Positions 1-9,213 of a stretch of DNA of 64,000 nucleotides are shown one piece after another. The notes beneath the pieces were generated by a model. It saw nothing but the letters and a program-made list of their open reading frames with translations. It ran no database searches and was not told the origin of the DNA. A program made the translations under genes and the position numbers. Each line of letters opens with the position of its first letter. Within the stretch, counting starts at the first letter, position 1. The stretch lies in NCBI GenBank assembly GCA_949051815.1, contig CARQVR010000002.1, positions 62,001-126,000 on the forward strand, read 5' to 3'. This DNA is from an uncultured Lachnospiraceae bacterium. GTDB taxonomy: Bacteria; Bacillota; Clostridia; Lachnospirales; Lachnospiraceae.

Positions 1-1
1 T

Positions 2-334
2 GCGTGGACATTGCCGTTGTCTTACCGGCAGGGCGGCGGAGTGAGGAAAAAGATTCTGAGGGACATTCTTTACCGCTATGTGCCCCGGGAATTGATGGAA
101 CGGCCCAAAAAGGGATTTTCGATTCCGCTTCACCGCTGGCTGAAACAAAAGGAGCTGAGAGAGTGGGCGGAGAGCCTGCTGACGCCGTCCCTTTTGGAGG
201 AACAGGGGCTGTTTGATGCGGCGGCGGTTAAGAAATTATGGGATGATTATATTATGAAAAACGTCTGGAAACCGCAAATATGGTACATTCTGATGTTTCA
301 GGAGTGGTGGATGAAATCAAAAATTAAATCCTGA
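2..334 (+). CDS. asnB: Asparagine synthase (glutamine-hydrolysing), C-terminal fragment
   Basis: The 5' end lies outside the window; the open frame runs in from the first bases (A-W-T-L-P-L-S-Y-R-Q-G). The segment with RKKILRDIL, PKKGFSIPLHRWL and the W-rich end (FQEWWM) is typical of the C-terminus of AsnB-type synthetases, which make asparagine, or amidate a sugar acid, from glutamine and ATP in the cytoplasm. In surface-glycan loci such genes often act as amidotransferases on uronic acids, so the exact substrate is open. The ATP pyrophosphatase motif and glutaminase domain are not visible here. A second member of this superfamily lies at 46374-48119. Confidence 0.85.
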   Translation, partial: AWTLPLSYRQGGGVRKKILRDILYRYVPRELMERPKKGFSIPLHRWLKQKELREWAESLLTPSLLEEQGLFDAAAVKKLWDDYIMKNVWKPQIWYILMFQEWWMKSKIKS

Positions 335-365
335 TTAATTTATTGCGATATGTCGACGGACTAAA

Positions 366-428
366 AACGCTTGTTATTGAGAAAAAACCGATTTGAGGAA
401 ACGCATTTCATAACAAGTGATAAGCGTT
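366..428. repeat. Imperfect inverted repeat in the 335-608 intergenic region
   Basis: AACGCTTGTTAT (366-377) faces ATAACAAG...AGCGTT (410-428), its reverse complement apart from a 5-base insertion in the right arm. No T-run follows, so it is not a clear intrinsic terminator. It sits in the 274-base gap between the asparagine synthase fragment and the first GT2 gene and could be an mRNA structure or operator. No convincing sigma-A promoter was found in the gap. Confidence 0.5.
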
Positions 429-608
429 ATTTATTACAGAATATCGAGGCTTGAATTGAATGAAATAAAGAATAACAACTGGAATTAATATTTCCGGATA
501 ACTTTGTCCGGCAGACTTCACAGAGACAGCGGGCTAAGGCGGTGAAGGAAGAGGGAAGCACAGGGAAGATCCGGAAAGGAAAAAGAGAGAAAGGCAGGGC
601 AGACAGCC

Positions 609-1688
609 GTGGAAATTTTGAATCAGTACCGGCCACCCGAATTGCATAAGGAAGCGCAGACGGAATTGATTTCCGTGATCGTCGCCGCCTATAATATAGA
701 AGCTTATGTTGAGAGAGGGGTTCGTTCCATATGTGAGCAGTCGTACCGGCATCTGGAAATTATCGTGGTGGATGACGGCTCGACGGATGGCACCGGACGG
801 ATTCTGGATGAGCTGGCGGGGGAAGACGCCCGCATACAGGTGATTCATGAGGAGAACGGTGGTCTTGCCCATGCGAGGAATACGGGAATCGCGAGAGCGA
901 AAGGCCGCTATATCGGTTTTGTGGACGGGGATGACTGGATCGACCCTGATATGTATGAGAAGCTGTTCTCTGCCATGCAGGACAGGCAGGCGGATCTGGC
1001 AGTCTGCCGTTACCGTCAGATCTCCCGCACGCGGACGCTGGATCAGTCGGTGGACAGGGCGGTGGTCTTCGAGGGGCAGGAAGCGCTTGCCGTCTATGTG
1101 GAGGAGCGGGAGGAGTTCGCGATTCAGAACGCGGCGTGGAACAAGCTGTACCGGAAGGAGCTGCTCACAGGAAATCTGTTTCCGGAGGGCCGTTGGTACG
1201 AAGATATTGTGTTTGCAACGGAGGCGCTGGCGCGGGCCGGACGTTGCATTTACCTTGACATTGCCCTGTATAACTATATAATAGACAGAGAGGACAGCAT
1301 AATGAACTGCCGGATCAATTCGCGCACGTTCACGGATCAGATACCGGCCTATTATGAAAAGACAAAGCTCCTTAAGGAACTGGGCAGAGAGGATCTTGCG
1401 CTGACCCACGATTTCTTTTTCTATAAGAGACTCCTGTTATTTTATTGGGAACTTTCCAAGGCGGAGGACAAAGAGACATACATGCTGCGGCTGCAGGAGA
1501 TTCTTTCAAAGGACAGGGCGCGGGCGGAAGAATCCTTCCGATGCGCCGTGGCGGAGCAGGCAGACCGAAAGAAGCTGCAGCTCTTCTACCGTTCTCCCGA
1601 CGCGTATTGCAGAAAACTGCGGTGGAACGAGCGGGTGGTGATTCCCTGCAAGGTGAAGGTGAAACGGCTTCTCGGTAAATATAAATAG
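609..1688 (+). CDS. Glycosyltransferase family 2, capsule type
   Basis: A 359-residue GT-A glycosyltransferase that would add one sugar to the lipid-linked repeat unit at the cytoplasmic face of the membrane. The N-terminus has the family signature: ISVIVAAYN, then VVDDGSTDGT (nucleotide-sugar binding), NGGLAHARNTGI, and the metal-binding FVDGDDW at about residues 112-118. The C-terminal third is charged and helical, as in EpsJ/CpsJ-like enzymes. The start is a GTG about 25 bases after a purine-rich AGGAAAA/AGAAAGG stretch; no better in-frame start fits the family N-terminus. Sugar donor and linkage cannot be read from the sequence. Confidence 0.88.
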   Translation: MEILNQYRPPELHKEAQTELISVIVAAYNIEAYVERGVRSICEQSYRHLEIIVVDDGSTDGTGRILDELAGEDARIQVIHEENGGLAHARNTGIARAKGRYIGFVDGDDWIDPDMYEKLFSAMQDRQADLAVCRYRQISRTRTLDQSVDRAVVFEGQEALAVYVEEREEFAIQNAAWNKLYRKELLTGNLFPEGRWYEDIVFATEALARAGRCIYLDIALYNYIIDREDSIMNCRINSRTFTDQIPAYYEKTKLLKELGREDLALTHDFFFYKRLLLFYWELSKAEDKETYMLRLQEILSKDRARAEESFRCAVAEQADRKKLQLFYRSPDAYCRKLRWNERVVIPCKVKVKRLLGKYK

Positions 1689-1713
1689 CGCATGTTTTTA
1701 AACGGATGGAAAG

Positions 1714-2772
1714 ATGGTAATTATTCAACTTGCGGGCGGCTTGGGCAACCAGATGTTCCAGTACGCCCTTTATTTGCAACTGAAAGAGCTTGGCAGGGAA
1801 GTGAAAATTGACGATGTGTCAGGTTTTGCGGAGGATCCCCAGAGAATACCGGCTCTTGCACCCTTTGGGATCACGTATGAGCGGCCCACTGGGGAGGAAC
1901 TTCGAAAGATGCTCGACTCCTCCATGCTGCCGTGGCATCGGGTGAGACGGAAACTGTTCGGCAGACGCAAGAAGTCCTATTTTGAGGAGGGCAAACTCTT
2001 TATTCCGGAGGTGCTTACCCGGGACGACATTTATCTGGAGGGGTACTGGCAGACGGAAAAATATTTTCAGCCTGTGGAGAGACTGGTGCGGCAGACATAC
2101 GATACGGACAGACTGATTGCTTATCTCAAAAGCGCAGGCTTATGGAGCGGCGGTGAAGATATCAGTGCACAAAAGGCGGAAAGTGGAAAGAGCGGCTGTA
2201 GGGAAAATGGCCGGAAGAAAACCGCCAGACAGTACCTGATGGAAATTGATAACGGGTGTTCTGTAAGTGTGCACGTCCGCAGAGGAGATTATCTCATCCC
2301 CGAAAACCAGTCGCTTTATGGCGGGATCTGTACGGACGCCTATTATATAGAAGGAATCCGTCAGATGCGGGAGAGATATCCGGGATGCCGGTTCTTTCTT
2401 TTTACCAATGACAGGGCATGGGCCGGGCGGCAGCTTGAACAGGACAGGGACAGTGCGCAGAGGAAGCGGCGGACGGATCAGGGGCAGGAAGGCAGCGCCG
2501 CGCCGTCAGCGGAGGCGGAGCGTGTGTTTGCGGAAGCGGATTTCACATGGGTTGATTTGTCTGGTGCAGAGGGCAACGATTACGCGGAATTTGTTCTGAT
2601 GAGCCGCTGCAAACATCATATTCTTGCGAACAGCAGCTTTAGCTGGTGGGCGTCTTATCTGAACAAGAATCCCGAGAAAACGGTTCTTGCGCCGCAGCGC
2701 TGGCTGAACGGAGTGGACAACAGCGATTTTTACCGGACGGATATGCAGAAAGTCATGCTTCCACCGGAGTAA
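1714..2772 (+). CDS. GT11 alpha-1,2-fucosyltransferase family protein
   Basis: A 352-residue GT11 enzyme. It begins with the typical GGLGNQMFQYAL strand-loop and carries the donor-binding HVRRGDYL motif at about residue 189, followed by FLFTNDRAW and the C-terminal NSSFSWWASYLN block. Family members transfer fucose (or galactose) from GDP/UDP sugar to galactose or similar acceptors. The protein is longer than the usual ~290-300 residues because of two hydrophilic, charged insertions, around residues 153-175 and 235-270, rich in K, R, E, Q and G. It is the first of three GT11-like genes in the window (also 4730 and 17734). Confidence 0.88.
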   Translation: MVIIQLAGGLGNQMFQYALYLQLKELGREVKIDDVSGFAEDPQRIPALAPFGITYERPTGEELRKMLDSSMLPWHRVRRKLFGRRKKSYFEEGKLFIPEVLTRDDIYLEGYWQTEKYFQPVERLVRQTYDTDRLIAYLKSAGLWSGGEDISAQKAESGKSGCRENGRKKTARQYLMEIDNGCSVSVHVRRGDYLIPENQSLYGGICTDAYYIEGIRQMRERYPGCRFFLFTNDRAWAGRQLEQDRDSAQRKRRTDQGQEGSAAPSAEAERVFAEADFTWVDLSGAEGNDYAEFVLMSRCKHHILANSSFSWWASYLNKNPEKTVLAPQRWLNGVDNSDFYRTDMQKVMLPPE

Positions 2773-2803
2773 TTATATCATTTGGAAGGAACTGCTATAT
2801 ATT

Positions 2804-4588
2804 ATGAAGAAACAGAGTCAGGAGCAGGTGGGTCTGCTAAAAAAAATTGCATACCTTTTTGACCGGAAACAGTTCTGGCAGCTTGGCGGGCTTGCCTTTC
2901 TGATCCTGATCGGCGGTATTTTAGAGACGCTGGGCGTCTCCATGATGCTTCCCGTGGCGGAGGCGGTTATGGCGCCGGATAAAATTATGGAGAACGAGCT
3001 GGTGGGAAAAATCGTCGCTCTTCTGGGAATTGATTCGTCAAGAACGCTGATTATAAGTATGCTTGGGGCGCTGATAGCCATATTTGTATTTAAAAATGTA
3101 TATCTTCTGTTTCTGACCTATGTGCAGAATACGTTTGTGACGAGAAACCGCAACCGGATGATCAGCCGGGTCATGCGGGAGTTTTTAAACCGTCCTTATG
3201 AAGACTATCTGGGGGCGGACATTCCCACGGTCTTCCGGTTGACGGACAGCGATATTCCAAACGCGTTCCAGTTGATACTGGTGCTGATCCAGATGACCAC
3301 GGAGATTGTGGTAGCGGTGTCGATCTGTCTCGTGCTGATGTGGATCAGTCCGTTGATCGCCATAGGCTGCGGCGTGCTCTTTCTCGGCATGACGCTGATG
3401 ATTACCAGAGTGTTAAAGCCCCGCCTGAATGCCATCGGGCGAAAGAACCAGACGATTCAGTCGCGGATTGCCAAGTGGAGAATCCAGTCCATCTACGGAT
3501 TGAAGGATGTGAAAGTGCTGCACAGGGAAGAGTTCTTTGTGCGCAACTACTATGAGAGCGGCGCCATCGGCGCCAATGTGGCGAGAAACTACGCGGTGAT
3601 GAACAACACGCCGAGACTGCTGATCGAGACTGTTTTTATCGCGGCGATGCTTTCCTTCATTCTTGTCTATATTTTGCGGGACGGGGACATTACGGTGCTG
3701 ATGCCCCAGCTTATGGCTTTCGCGGCGGCGGCGGTGCGGGTGATGCCGGCCACGAACCGTATCAACACGTATCTTTCCGAGATTGCCTACGCGCAGCCCT
3801 GTCTGGATTATCTGTATGAGAATCTGACGGAGAATATGAAGCAGGATGTAAACGGCAGCGTGACGGGACTTACGGGAGAGCGGCAGGAAGAAAAACCGGC
3901 TCTTGCGCTGACCGATAAGATCGTGCTGGATCATATCAGCTACACTTACCCGAATACGGACAAGCCCATTTTCACGGATGCGCACATGGAGGTCAGGAAA
4001 GGGCAGTCGGTGGGCATCATGGGACCGTCGGGTGCGGGGAAATCCACGATTGTGGATATTCTGCTGGGGCTTTTGCATGTGCAGTCGGGAACCATTACCT
4101 GCGACGGCAGGAATATTTTTGAAAACTACCCCTCCTGGCTTTCAAAGATCGGCTATATTCCGCAGTCCATTTATCTGATTGACGAGTCCATCCGTGACAA
4201 CATCGCTTTCGGCATAGACGCGGATAGAATCGACGATAAGCGGATCTGGGAGGTGCTGGAGGAGGCGCAGCTTAAGAGCTTTGTGGAGGAGCTTCCCGAG
4301 GGACTGGAAACGACAATAGGTGACAGGGGTGTCAGAATTTCCGGCGGACAGAGACAGCGTCTGGGGATCGCGAGAGCGCTCTACCATAATCCCGAGATTC
4401 TTGTCTTTGACGAAGCTACCTCCGCGCTGGACGGAGATACGGAGTCGGCGGTGATGGAGGCTGTCAACAGCTTCCATGGCAAAAAGACGATGGTGATTAT
4501 CGCCCACCGTCTGAACACCATAGCCAAGTGCGACGTGATATATAAGGTAGAAAATGAGAAAATTACGCAGACAAGTCTGACCGGGTGA
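2804..4588 (+). CDS. ABC transporter with fused permease and ATPase; PglK-like glycan flippase
   Basis: A 594-residue half-transporter. About 330 N-terminal residues form a six-helix ABC exporter membrane domain. The ATPase follows with Walker A GPSGAGKST near residue 406, signature SGGQRQRLG near 511 and Walker B LVFDEATSALD near 532. This architecture within a glycan locus matches PglK-type flippases, which move undecaprenyl-diphosphate oligosaccharides across the membrane as homodimers; peptide or lipid export is the alternative. It lies between two GT11-like genes. A run of eight A near codon 10 is noted but the frame is intact. A second close relative is at 34081. Confidence 0.88.
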   Translation: MKKQSQEQVGLLKKIAYLFDRKQFWQLGGLAFLILIGGILETLGVSMMLPVAEAVMAPDKIMENELVGKIVALLGIDSSRTLIISMLGALIAIFVFKNVYLLFLTYVQNTFVTRNRNRMISRVMREFLNRPYEDYLGADIPTVFRLTDSDIPNAFQLILVLIQMTTEIVVAVSICLVLMWISPLIAIGCGVLFLGMTLMITRVLKPRLNAIGRKNQTIQSRIAKWRIQSIYGLKDVKVLHREEFFVRNYYESGAIGANVARNYAVMNNTPRLLIETVFIAAMLSFILVYILRDGDITVLMPQLMAFAAAAVRVMPATNRINTYLSEIAYAQPCLDYLYENLTENMKQDVNGSVTGLTGERQEEKPALALTDKIVLDHISYTYPNTDKPIFTDAHMEVRKGQSVGIMGPSGAGKSTIVDILLGLLHVQSGTITCDGRNIFENYPSWLSKIGYIPQSIYLIDESIRDNIAFGIDADRIDDKRIWEVLEEAQLKSFVEELPEGLETTIGDRGVRISGGQRQRLGIARALYHNPEILVFDEATSALDGDTESAVMEAVNSFHGKKTMVIIAHRLNTIAKCDVIYKVENEKITQTSLTG

Positions 4589-4637
4589 GGCGCCGGTGCG
4601 TCGTCAGCGTATATCATGGCAGACGTAAAGGCTATTG

Positions 4638-4688
4638 GTAACAGTTTGGCCTGACACGATTGCGCAATTAAAATCGCTGAATTGTTAC
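4638..4688. repeat. Degenerate GTAACAGTT palindromic element (family C)
   Basis: GTAACAGTT (4638-4646) faces AATTGTTAC (4680-4688), with further short complementarity inside (CGATT...AATCG). The arms resemble those of the palindromes at 42787-42833 and inside 33071-33371, so this is probably a diverged copy of the same intergenic family. It lies in the gap upstream of the GT11-like gene at 4730; no T-run follows. Confidence 0.45.
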
Positions 4689-4729
4689 GGTCATTGCTGC
4701 CACGGGAACATTTCAAAACGGAGGAACCA

Positions 4730-5764
4730 ATGTTAGGAATTGAGACACAGGAAGGCTTCGGACTGGGAAATCAGCTCTTTTTCTATGTGACGGCCAGATG
4801 TATCGCGCAGGATCTGGGGTATCAGTTCAGCGTGCTCGACCCGGAGCATTTTGCCAACAATATGCACAGTGACTGCGGGCTGTATTTTATGGATCTGGAC
4901 ATGGGCGTCCCCTCGAAAAAGGAGGACTACCAAAAGGTTTTTTATGAGAAAGAAACCCGCCTTTTTGCGGGCAACTCCGGGCACGATCTGACCCACGGCG
5001 TCTATGTGACGGATGCGGACAGGAAGCTTTTTGAGGTGGAGGACGGCACGCTTCTTTACGGCAATTTGCAGGCGGAAGCATATTTTATTTCCCACAAGGA
5101 GGAGATCAGGGAGTGGCTTAAGGTAAAGCCCGCGTATGACTGCAAAGAGTATAGTCAGGACAACCTCTGCATCCTGCACCTTCGATGCAGCGACTATATG
5201 GGATCGCCGGAGCTGTATCTGCGCAAACGGTATTGGATGCAGGGAATGCGGCAGATGCGGCGGGTCAATCCGGATATGCAGTTTATGATTATCACGAACG
5301 ACGTGGGGGAGGCGAACAAGTTTCTTCCCGGTATTCCGGCGTACAATTTTGATCTGGCCAAGGACTATTCTATTTTAAAGAACGCACGTTATTTATTGCT
5401 TGCAAACTCTTCCTTCGCGTATTTTCCTGCGTTTACCAGCGACACGGTGCAGTATATTCTGGCGCCGAAGTATTGGGCGAGACACAATGTGTCGGACGGT
5501 TACTGGGCGTCGGAGCAGAATATTTACGAGGGATGGCACTATATGGACCGGAAGGGCCGGGTGTTTACGGATGAGGAGTGCCGGCAGGAGCTGGCGGCTT
5601 ATAAGAAGCGGTCCGCGAAGTATGCGGATGTAAACAAAAAGCCTGCGGGTGTGAGACTACAGATGATGAAGCTGCGTGCGTGGTGCATTTATAAGAAGGC
5701 GTATGTGGAAAAGATCGGCCGGGGCGTGATGCGGCGGGTAAAAAAGGTGGCGCGTCCGGTGTGA
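4730..5764 (+). CDS. GT11-like fucosyltransferase with altered donor motif
   Basis: A 344-residue protein. The N-terminal GFGLGNQLFFY loop and C-terminal NSSFAYFPAF block place it with GT11-type fucosyltransferases. In place of the usual HxRRGDY it has HLRCSDY (about residue 147), so donor binding may differ; the protein could be a divergent enzyme with another nucleotide sugar. The ATG at 4730 is preferred because GGAGG lies 5 bases upstream; an upstream TTG at 4682 would add residues not seen in the family. The C-terminal ~60 residues are lysine/arginine rich, perhaps for membrane association. Confidence 0.78.
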   Translation: MLGIETQEGFGLGNQLFFYVTARCIAQDLGYQFSVLDPEHFANNMHSDCGLYFMDLDMGVPSKKEDYQKVFYEKETRLFAGNSGHDLTHGVYVTDADRKLFEVEDGTLLYGNLQAEAYFISHKEEIREWLKVKPAYDCKEYSQDNLCILHLRCSDYMGSPELYLRKRYWMQGMRQMRRVNPDMQFMIITNDVGEANKFLPGIPAYNFDLAKDYSILKNARYLLLANSSFAYFPAFTSDTVQYILAPKYWARHNVSDGYWASEQNIYEGWHYMDRKGRVFTDEECRQELAAYKKRSAKYADVNKKPAGVRLQMMKLRAWCIYKKAYVEKIGRGVMRRVKKVARPV

Positions 5765-5872
5765 GGCGGCGCTGGCCCGGGCGGAGAGAAGTCTGCACCG
5801 CGCCGGAGAAGAGGATGTCATGGCGTGATGCGGCGGCACAGAAGGCGAAATCAGAAAAAAAGGCGGATTTGA

Positions 5873-7393
5873 ATGAAGGTTTGGGAAAAGGCTGAGAGAT
5901 TTTTGAGCGGCAGGCGGGCGGTATTTCTGGCGGCAGGGCTTTTGCTCCTGTCTCTGCTTCCGCTGCTCTGGCTGGGAAAATATAATGTAATGTGCATCGA
6001 CGACTATGATTACGGCAGGAGGGTGCACGATGTCTGGCAGGCGACGGGTTCCTTTACGGCCTCCGTGCAGGAGGCGTGGCGGCAGAACATGGACTTTTAT
6101 CAGGACTGGCAGGGGACTTATATATCCTGTTTCCTGATGGGCATGTGCCCCATGAATTTTAATTATCATATTGCGTGGGTGGTGCCGGTTGTGATGATCG
6201 GCATGTTTGCCTCCTCCTCGTTCGTGCTGGGAAGGCATATTCTGGTGAGGTGGCTTGGCTGCGAAAAGACGGGCGCGTCCCTCTCCATGCTGCTTTTGCT
6301 GTTCGTGTTTTATCAGGTGATGGAAGCGCCCTTTGAGGGCATTTACTGGTACAACGGCTCTACCCACTATGTGCTGATGCAGTCCTTCTGGTTCTTTCTG
6401 CTTGCGCTGTGCTCGGAAAGCCTCTGGGCGGAGAAAAAAGGGCGGGCGTATCTTTGCTGTGCGGCGGCGGTTGTTCTCTCAGTGATCGTGGGCGGCGGCA
6501 ATCTGGTGACAGGACTGCAGGCGGAGATCCTGATGGGTTTTCTTGCGGGTTACGCCTTTTTCCGGAATAAAGAAAGAATAGCATGTGTTATCATACCATT
6601 TCTGACCGGAAGCGCCGGCTTTCTGGTGAATGCTCTTGCTCCCGGCAACGGCAGGCGGGGAAGTATCGACATGGATGAAGGGTATTCCGCCGTGAAGGCG
6701 ATTGTCCTTTCCTTTTATAATACGACGGTGTTTGCGATCCGCTGGACGCCGGTCTTTGCAGTGCTTTTGTGGCTGGCGCTTCTGCCGCTTTTGTGGAAGC
6801 ATATGAAAGCGTCCGGACGGGATTTTTCGCATCCCGTTCTGGTGACAGCGGGGGCGTACTGTGTGATTTCGGCTATGTTTACCCCCACCCTCTTTGCGGT
6901 AGGTATGACGGGACTTTCCCGGGTGGATAATATTATTCAGATGACTTATTATCTGGCGGTTTTGCTGGTGACGGCATACTGGCTCGGGTATTTTTCCCAC
7001 AGGAAACGGCGTAAGGACGGTGCGGCGGAGGCGCTCGGCCTGTTTCTGGAGCGGGCGGGAAGCAGGATGAGTATGGTATGTCTTCTTTTGCTGCTGGCCG
7101 TCTGGGTGCTTACGGCGGATAAAAACACTTACACGGGCATTTCTGCCCTGCGCTCCGTGGCGAAAGGTGAGGCGCAGACTTTTTATCAGGAGGCGATGGA
7201 GCGTTACGCGCTCTATACGGACGAAAGCGTTGCGGAGGTGGTGGTTGCCCCCTACAGCGCAAGGCCGGCCCTCTTTGATTTCACCGATCTGAGCGTGGAT
7301 GAGGGGAACTGGATGAATCTGGCGGTTGCGCGGTATTACCACAAGGATAGTGTAAGAAAGGGCGTATATGAAACAGAACACGCAGACAAATGA
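5873..7393 (+). CDS. DUF6056-type polytopic membrane protein, probable GT-C-fold glycosyltransferase
   Basis: A 506-residue membrane protein with roughly ten hydrophobic helices. The first helix is followed by an acidic loop, CIDDYDYGRRV, and a long extracytoplasmic segment (QDWQGTYISCFLMG); this layout is typical of DUF6056/GtrII-like proteins. Such proteins are thought to use polyprenyl-phosphate sugars to add side branches outside the cell, with acidic residues in the first loop as catalytic candidates. The C-terminal ~100 residues form a soluble tail. The coding region overlaps the next gene by 26 bases, which suggests coupled translation. Function is inferred from topology only. Confidence 0.72.
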   Translation: MKVWEKAERFLSGRRAVFLAAGLLLLSLLPLLWLGKYNVMCIDDYDYGRRVHDVWQATGSFTASVQEAWRQNMDFYQDWQGTYISCFLMGMCPMNFNYHIAWVVPVVMIGMFASSSFVLGRHILVRWLGCEKTGASLSMLLLLFVFYQVMEAPFEGIYWYNGSTHYVLMQSFWFFLLALCSESLWAEKKGRAYLCCAAAVVLSVIVGGGNLVTGLQAEILMGFLAGYAFFRNKERIACVIIPFLTGSAGFLVNALAPGNGRRGSIDMDEGYSAVKAIVLSFYNTTVFAIRWTPVFAVLLWLALLPLLWKHMKASGRDFSHPVLVTAGAYCVISAMFTPTLFAVGMTGLSRVDNIIQMTYYLAVLLVTAYWLGYFSHRKRRKDGAAEALGLFLERAGSRMSMVCLLLLLAVWVLTADKNTYTGISALRSVAKGEAQTFYQEAMERYALYTDESVAEVVVAPYSARPALFDFTDLSVDEGNWMNLAVARYYHKDSVRKGVYETEHADK

Positions 7394-8138
7394 GCGGAAA
7401 CTATCTCTTCCAAACGTGACGTTGGCGGCTATGACCAGCGTGAACGTGTATGAGACGATCCGGGCGATGGAATACAGTATGCGGGGAATTGACTTTGGCG
7501 ATGTGGTGCTGATTACCCACAGAAAACCTTTGACGCTACCTGCAAACATCCGGTATTCCCACACAACAAAACTGGATGATATAGATAAGTTTAACTATAA
7601 AATGGTGTATGAACTCGGGGAACACATTAAAACGGAGTATGCGCTGATTGTTCATGCGGACGGTTTTGTGGTGCATCCCGAGAGCTGGCAGGACGCCTTT
7701 CTGGATTATGATTATATCGGCTCTCCGTGGCCATTGCCGCAGAACGACTACTCTTACCGGGATGCGAAAGGAGAACTTGTCCGGGTGGGAAACAGCGTGT
7801 CGATCCGCAGCAAAAGGCTTATGGATTTTCCGGCGAAGGCGGGGCTGAAATGGGAAAAGATCGAAGAGGAAGACGAGTATAACGAGGATATTTTTCTCTG
7901 CTGTAAATACCGGAATGTGATCGAGGAGGCGGGGATGCGGTTTGCTCCCATCGGGGTGGCGAAGTACTTTGGCCATGAGCATATGATTCCCGAGATTATG
8001 GATGTGGAGAAGCCCTTTCTTTTTCATAAATGGCGCGGCAGAAACGCGCAGTATCCGCAGTTTAAGAATCCCTGGAAGAGCAGATGGCAGAAGTGTAAGG
8101 ATTTGATCAGACCGTTGTTGTTCTGGCGCAGAAAGTGA
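7368..8138 (+). CDS. DUF5672 family glycan-locus protein
   Basis: A 256-residue soluble protein recognised by its pattern: NVTLAAMTSV at the N-terminus, LIVHADGFV near residue 90, then YIGSPWP and a region with VGNSVSIRSKRL. The DUF5672 family is found with glycosyltransferases, and the HADG followed by an N/S-rich motif suggests a GT-A-like fold, so a sugar transferase role is plausible but unproven. The start lies inside the preceding membrane protein gene (26-base overlap). The C-terminus is basic. Confidence 0.72.
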   Translation: MKQNTQTNERKLSLPNVTLAAMTSVNVYETIRAMEYSMRGIDFGDVVLITHRKPLTLPANIRYSHTTKLDDIDKFNYKMVYELGEHIKTEYALIVHADGFVVHPESWQDAFLDYDYIGSPWPLPQNDYSYRDAKGELVRVGNSVSIRSKRLMDFPAKAGLKWEKIEEEDEYNEDIFLCCKYRNVIEEAGMRFAPIGVAKYFGHEHMIPEIMDVEKPFLFHKWRGRNAQYPQFKNPWKSRWQKCKDLIRPLLFWRRK

Positions 8139-8181
8139 GAAGAACTTCTAATCACAGCAGGATGAGAGGATAAAATAACAC

Positions 8182-9123
8182 ATGATATATGATTGCGTTC
8201 CTTTTTTTAACGAACTGGATATTTTGAAGCTCAGAATGCAGATTATGGCGCCTTATGTGGACTATTTCGTGATTGAGGAGGCTTCGGTCACATTTTCCGG
8301 AGAGCCGAAGCGGATGATTTTTGCGGAAAACAGAGGACTTTTTGCGGAGTTTGAGGAAAAGATACGGTATGTGGCGGTAGACAACTCTCCTATGGAGGGG
8401 GTTACCACCCACGAGCGGGACAAGTTTCAGAAGAATCAGTTAATCCGTGGGCTATCGGACTGTAAGCCGGATGATATCATTATTTTCAGCGATGTGGACG
8501 AGATTCCGGATCCGGAGACACTGTCAGGACTGATCGGGACGTTTGAGCAGGGGAAGATTTATCATCTGGCACAGCGGATGTTTTACTGCTTTTTAAACAT
8601 GGAGGAGGTTTCCGGCAATCTTTTGTCCATCACGGGGGAGTTTCCGGGTGTGGCGAAAAGACAGTGGCTTGGTACGAAGATCTGTAGTTTTGCGCAGTTG
8701 CCGGAGGAAGGAATCGTGTATTTGCGCGAGGTGTCTCCGGAGGATCCGCGCAGCGTGCGCGTTGCGGACGGAGGCTGGCACTTCGGCTATATGGGCGGCG
8801 ACGGCGAGCGGGATGTGGCGAAGCGCATCGGTGTGAAAGTGCAGGCGGCGGCCCACTCGGAATATAATAGCAAGCGTTATTTGAATGAGGCGGTGGACAG
8901 ACTGCTCTGCGGCGAAGATATTTTTGACCGGGATGCGAAATTTGTGCGGGTGGAGATCGACGAGAGTTTTCCCGCGTATCTGCGGGCGCATCGGGAGGAA
9001 TACGATTTTCTGATTGCCCCGGAAATCAGTCCGGCGGGGATTAGATGGAAGCGGACAAAGCTTGCGGGAAAGCAGTGGCTGCGCAGGGTACACGGCGCGG
9101 CGGCGCGGATTTTGCGGCGGTGA
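8182..9123 (+). CDS. GT17 family (beta-1,4-N-acetylglucosaminyltransferase-like)
   Basis: A 313-residue protein beginning MIYDCVPFFNELDIL, with DYFVIEEASVTFSG, and a putative metal site FSDVDEIPD near residue 107. These are GT17 features; the family includes the eukaryotic enzyme that adds bisecting GlcNAc to N-glycans. Bacterial members occur in surface glycan loci and probably transfer a hexosamine. WHFGYMGG near residue 196 is also family-like. The start is supported by GAGGATAA upstream, although the spacing is long (about 12 bases). Confidence 0.82.
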   Translation: MIYDCVPFFNELDILKLRMQIMAPYVDYFVIEEASVTFSGEPKRMIFAENRGLFAEFEEKIRYVAVDNSPMEGVTTHERDKFQKNQLIRGLSDCKPDDIIIFSDVDEIPDPETLSGLIGTFEQGKIYHLAQRMFYCFLNMEEVSGNLLSITGEFPGVAKRQWLGTKICSFAQLPEEGIVYLREVSPEDPRSVRVADGGWHFGYMGGDGERDVAKRIGVKVQAAAHSEYNSKRYLNEAVDRLLCGEDIFDRDAKFVRVEIDESFPAYLRAHREEYDFLIAPEISPAGIRWKRTKLAGKQWLRRVHGAAARILRR

Positions 9124-9213
9124 GGCGTGCAGAGTCCGCAAAAGGTTTGCCGTCTGCGGGAGGTTCATCTTTGTGCGGATCGGGCAGGAAGGGTACTTAA
9201 GTTGAGGTAGATT

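Noticed and set aside
534..1409. Minus-strand frame of 291 codons opposite the first GT2 gene
   Set aside because: Antisense shadow of a clear GT2 gene; no ribosome site or domain seen.
2838..2846. Run of eight A near the start of the ABC flippase gene as a phase switch
   Set aside because: Short A-runs are common in such genes and the frame is intact; nothing else supports variation.
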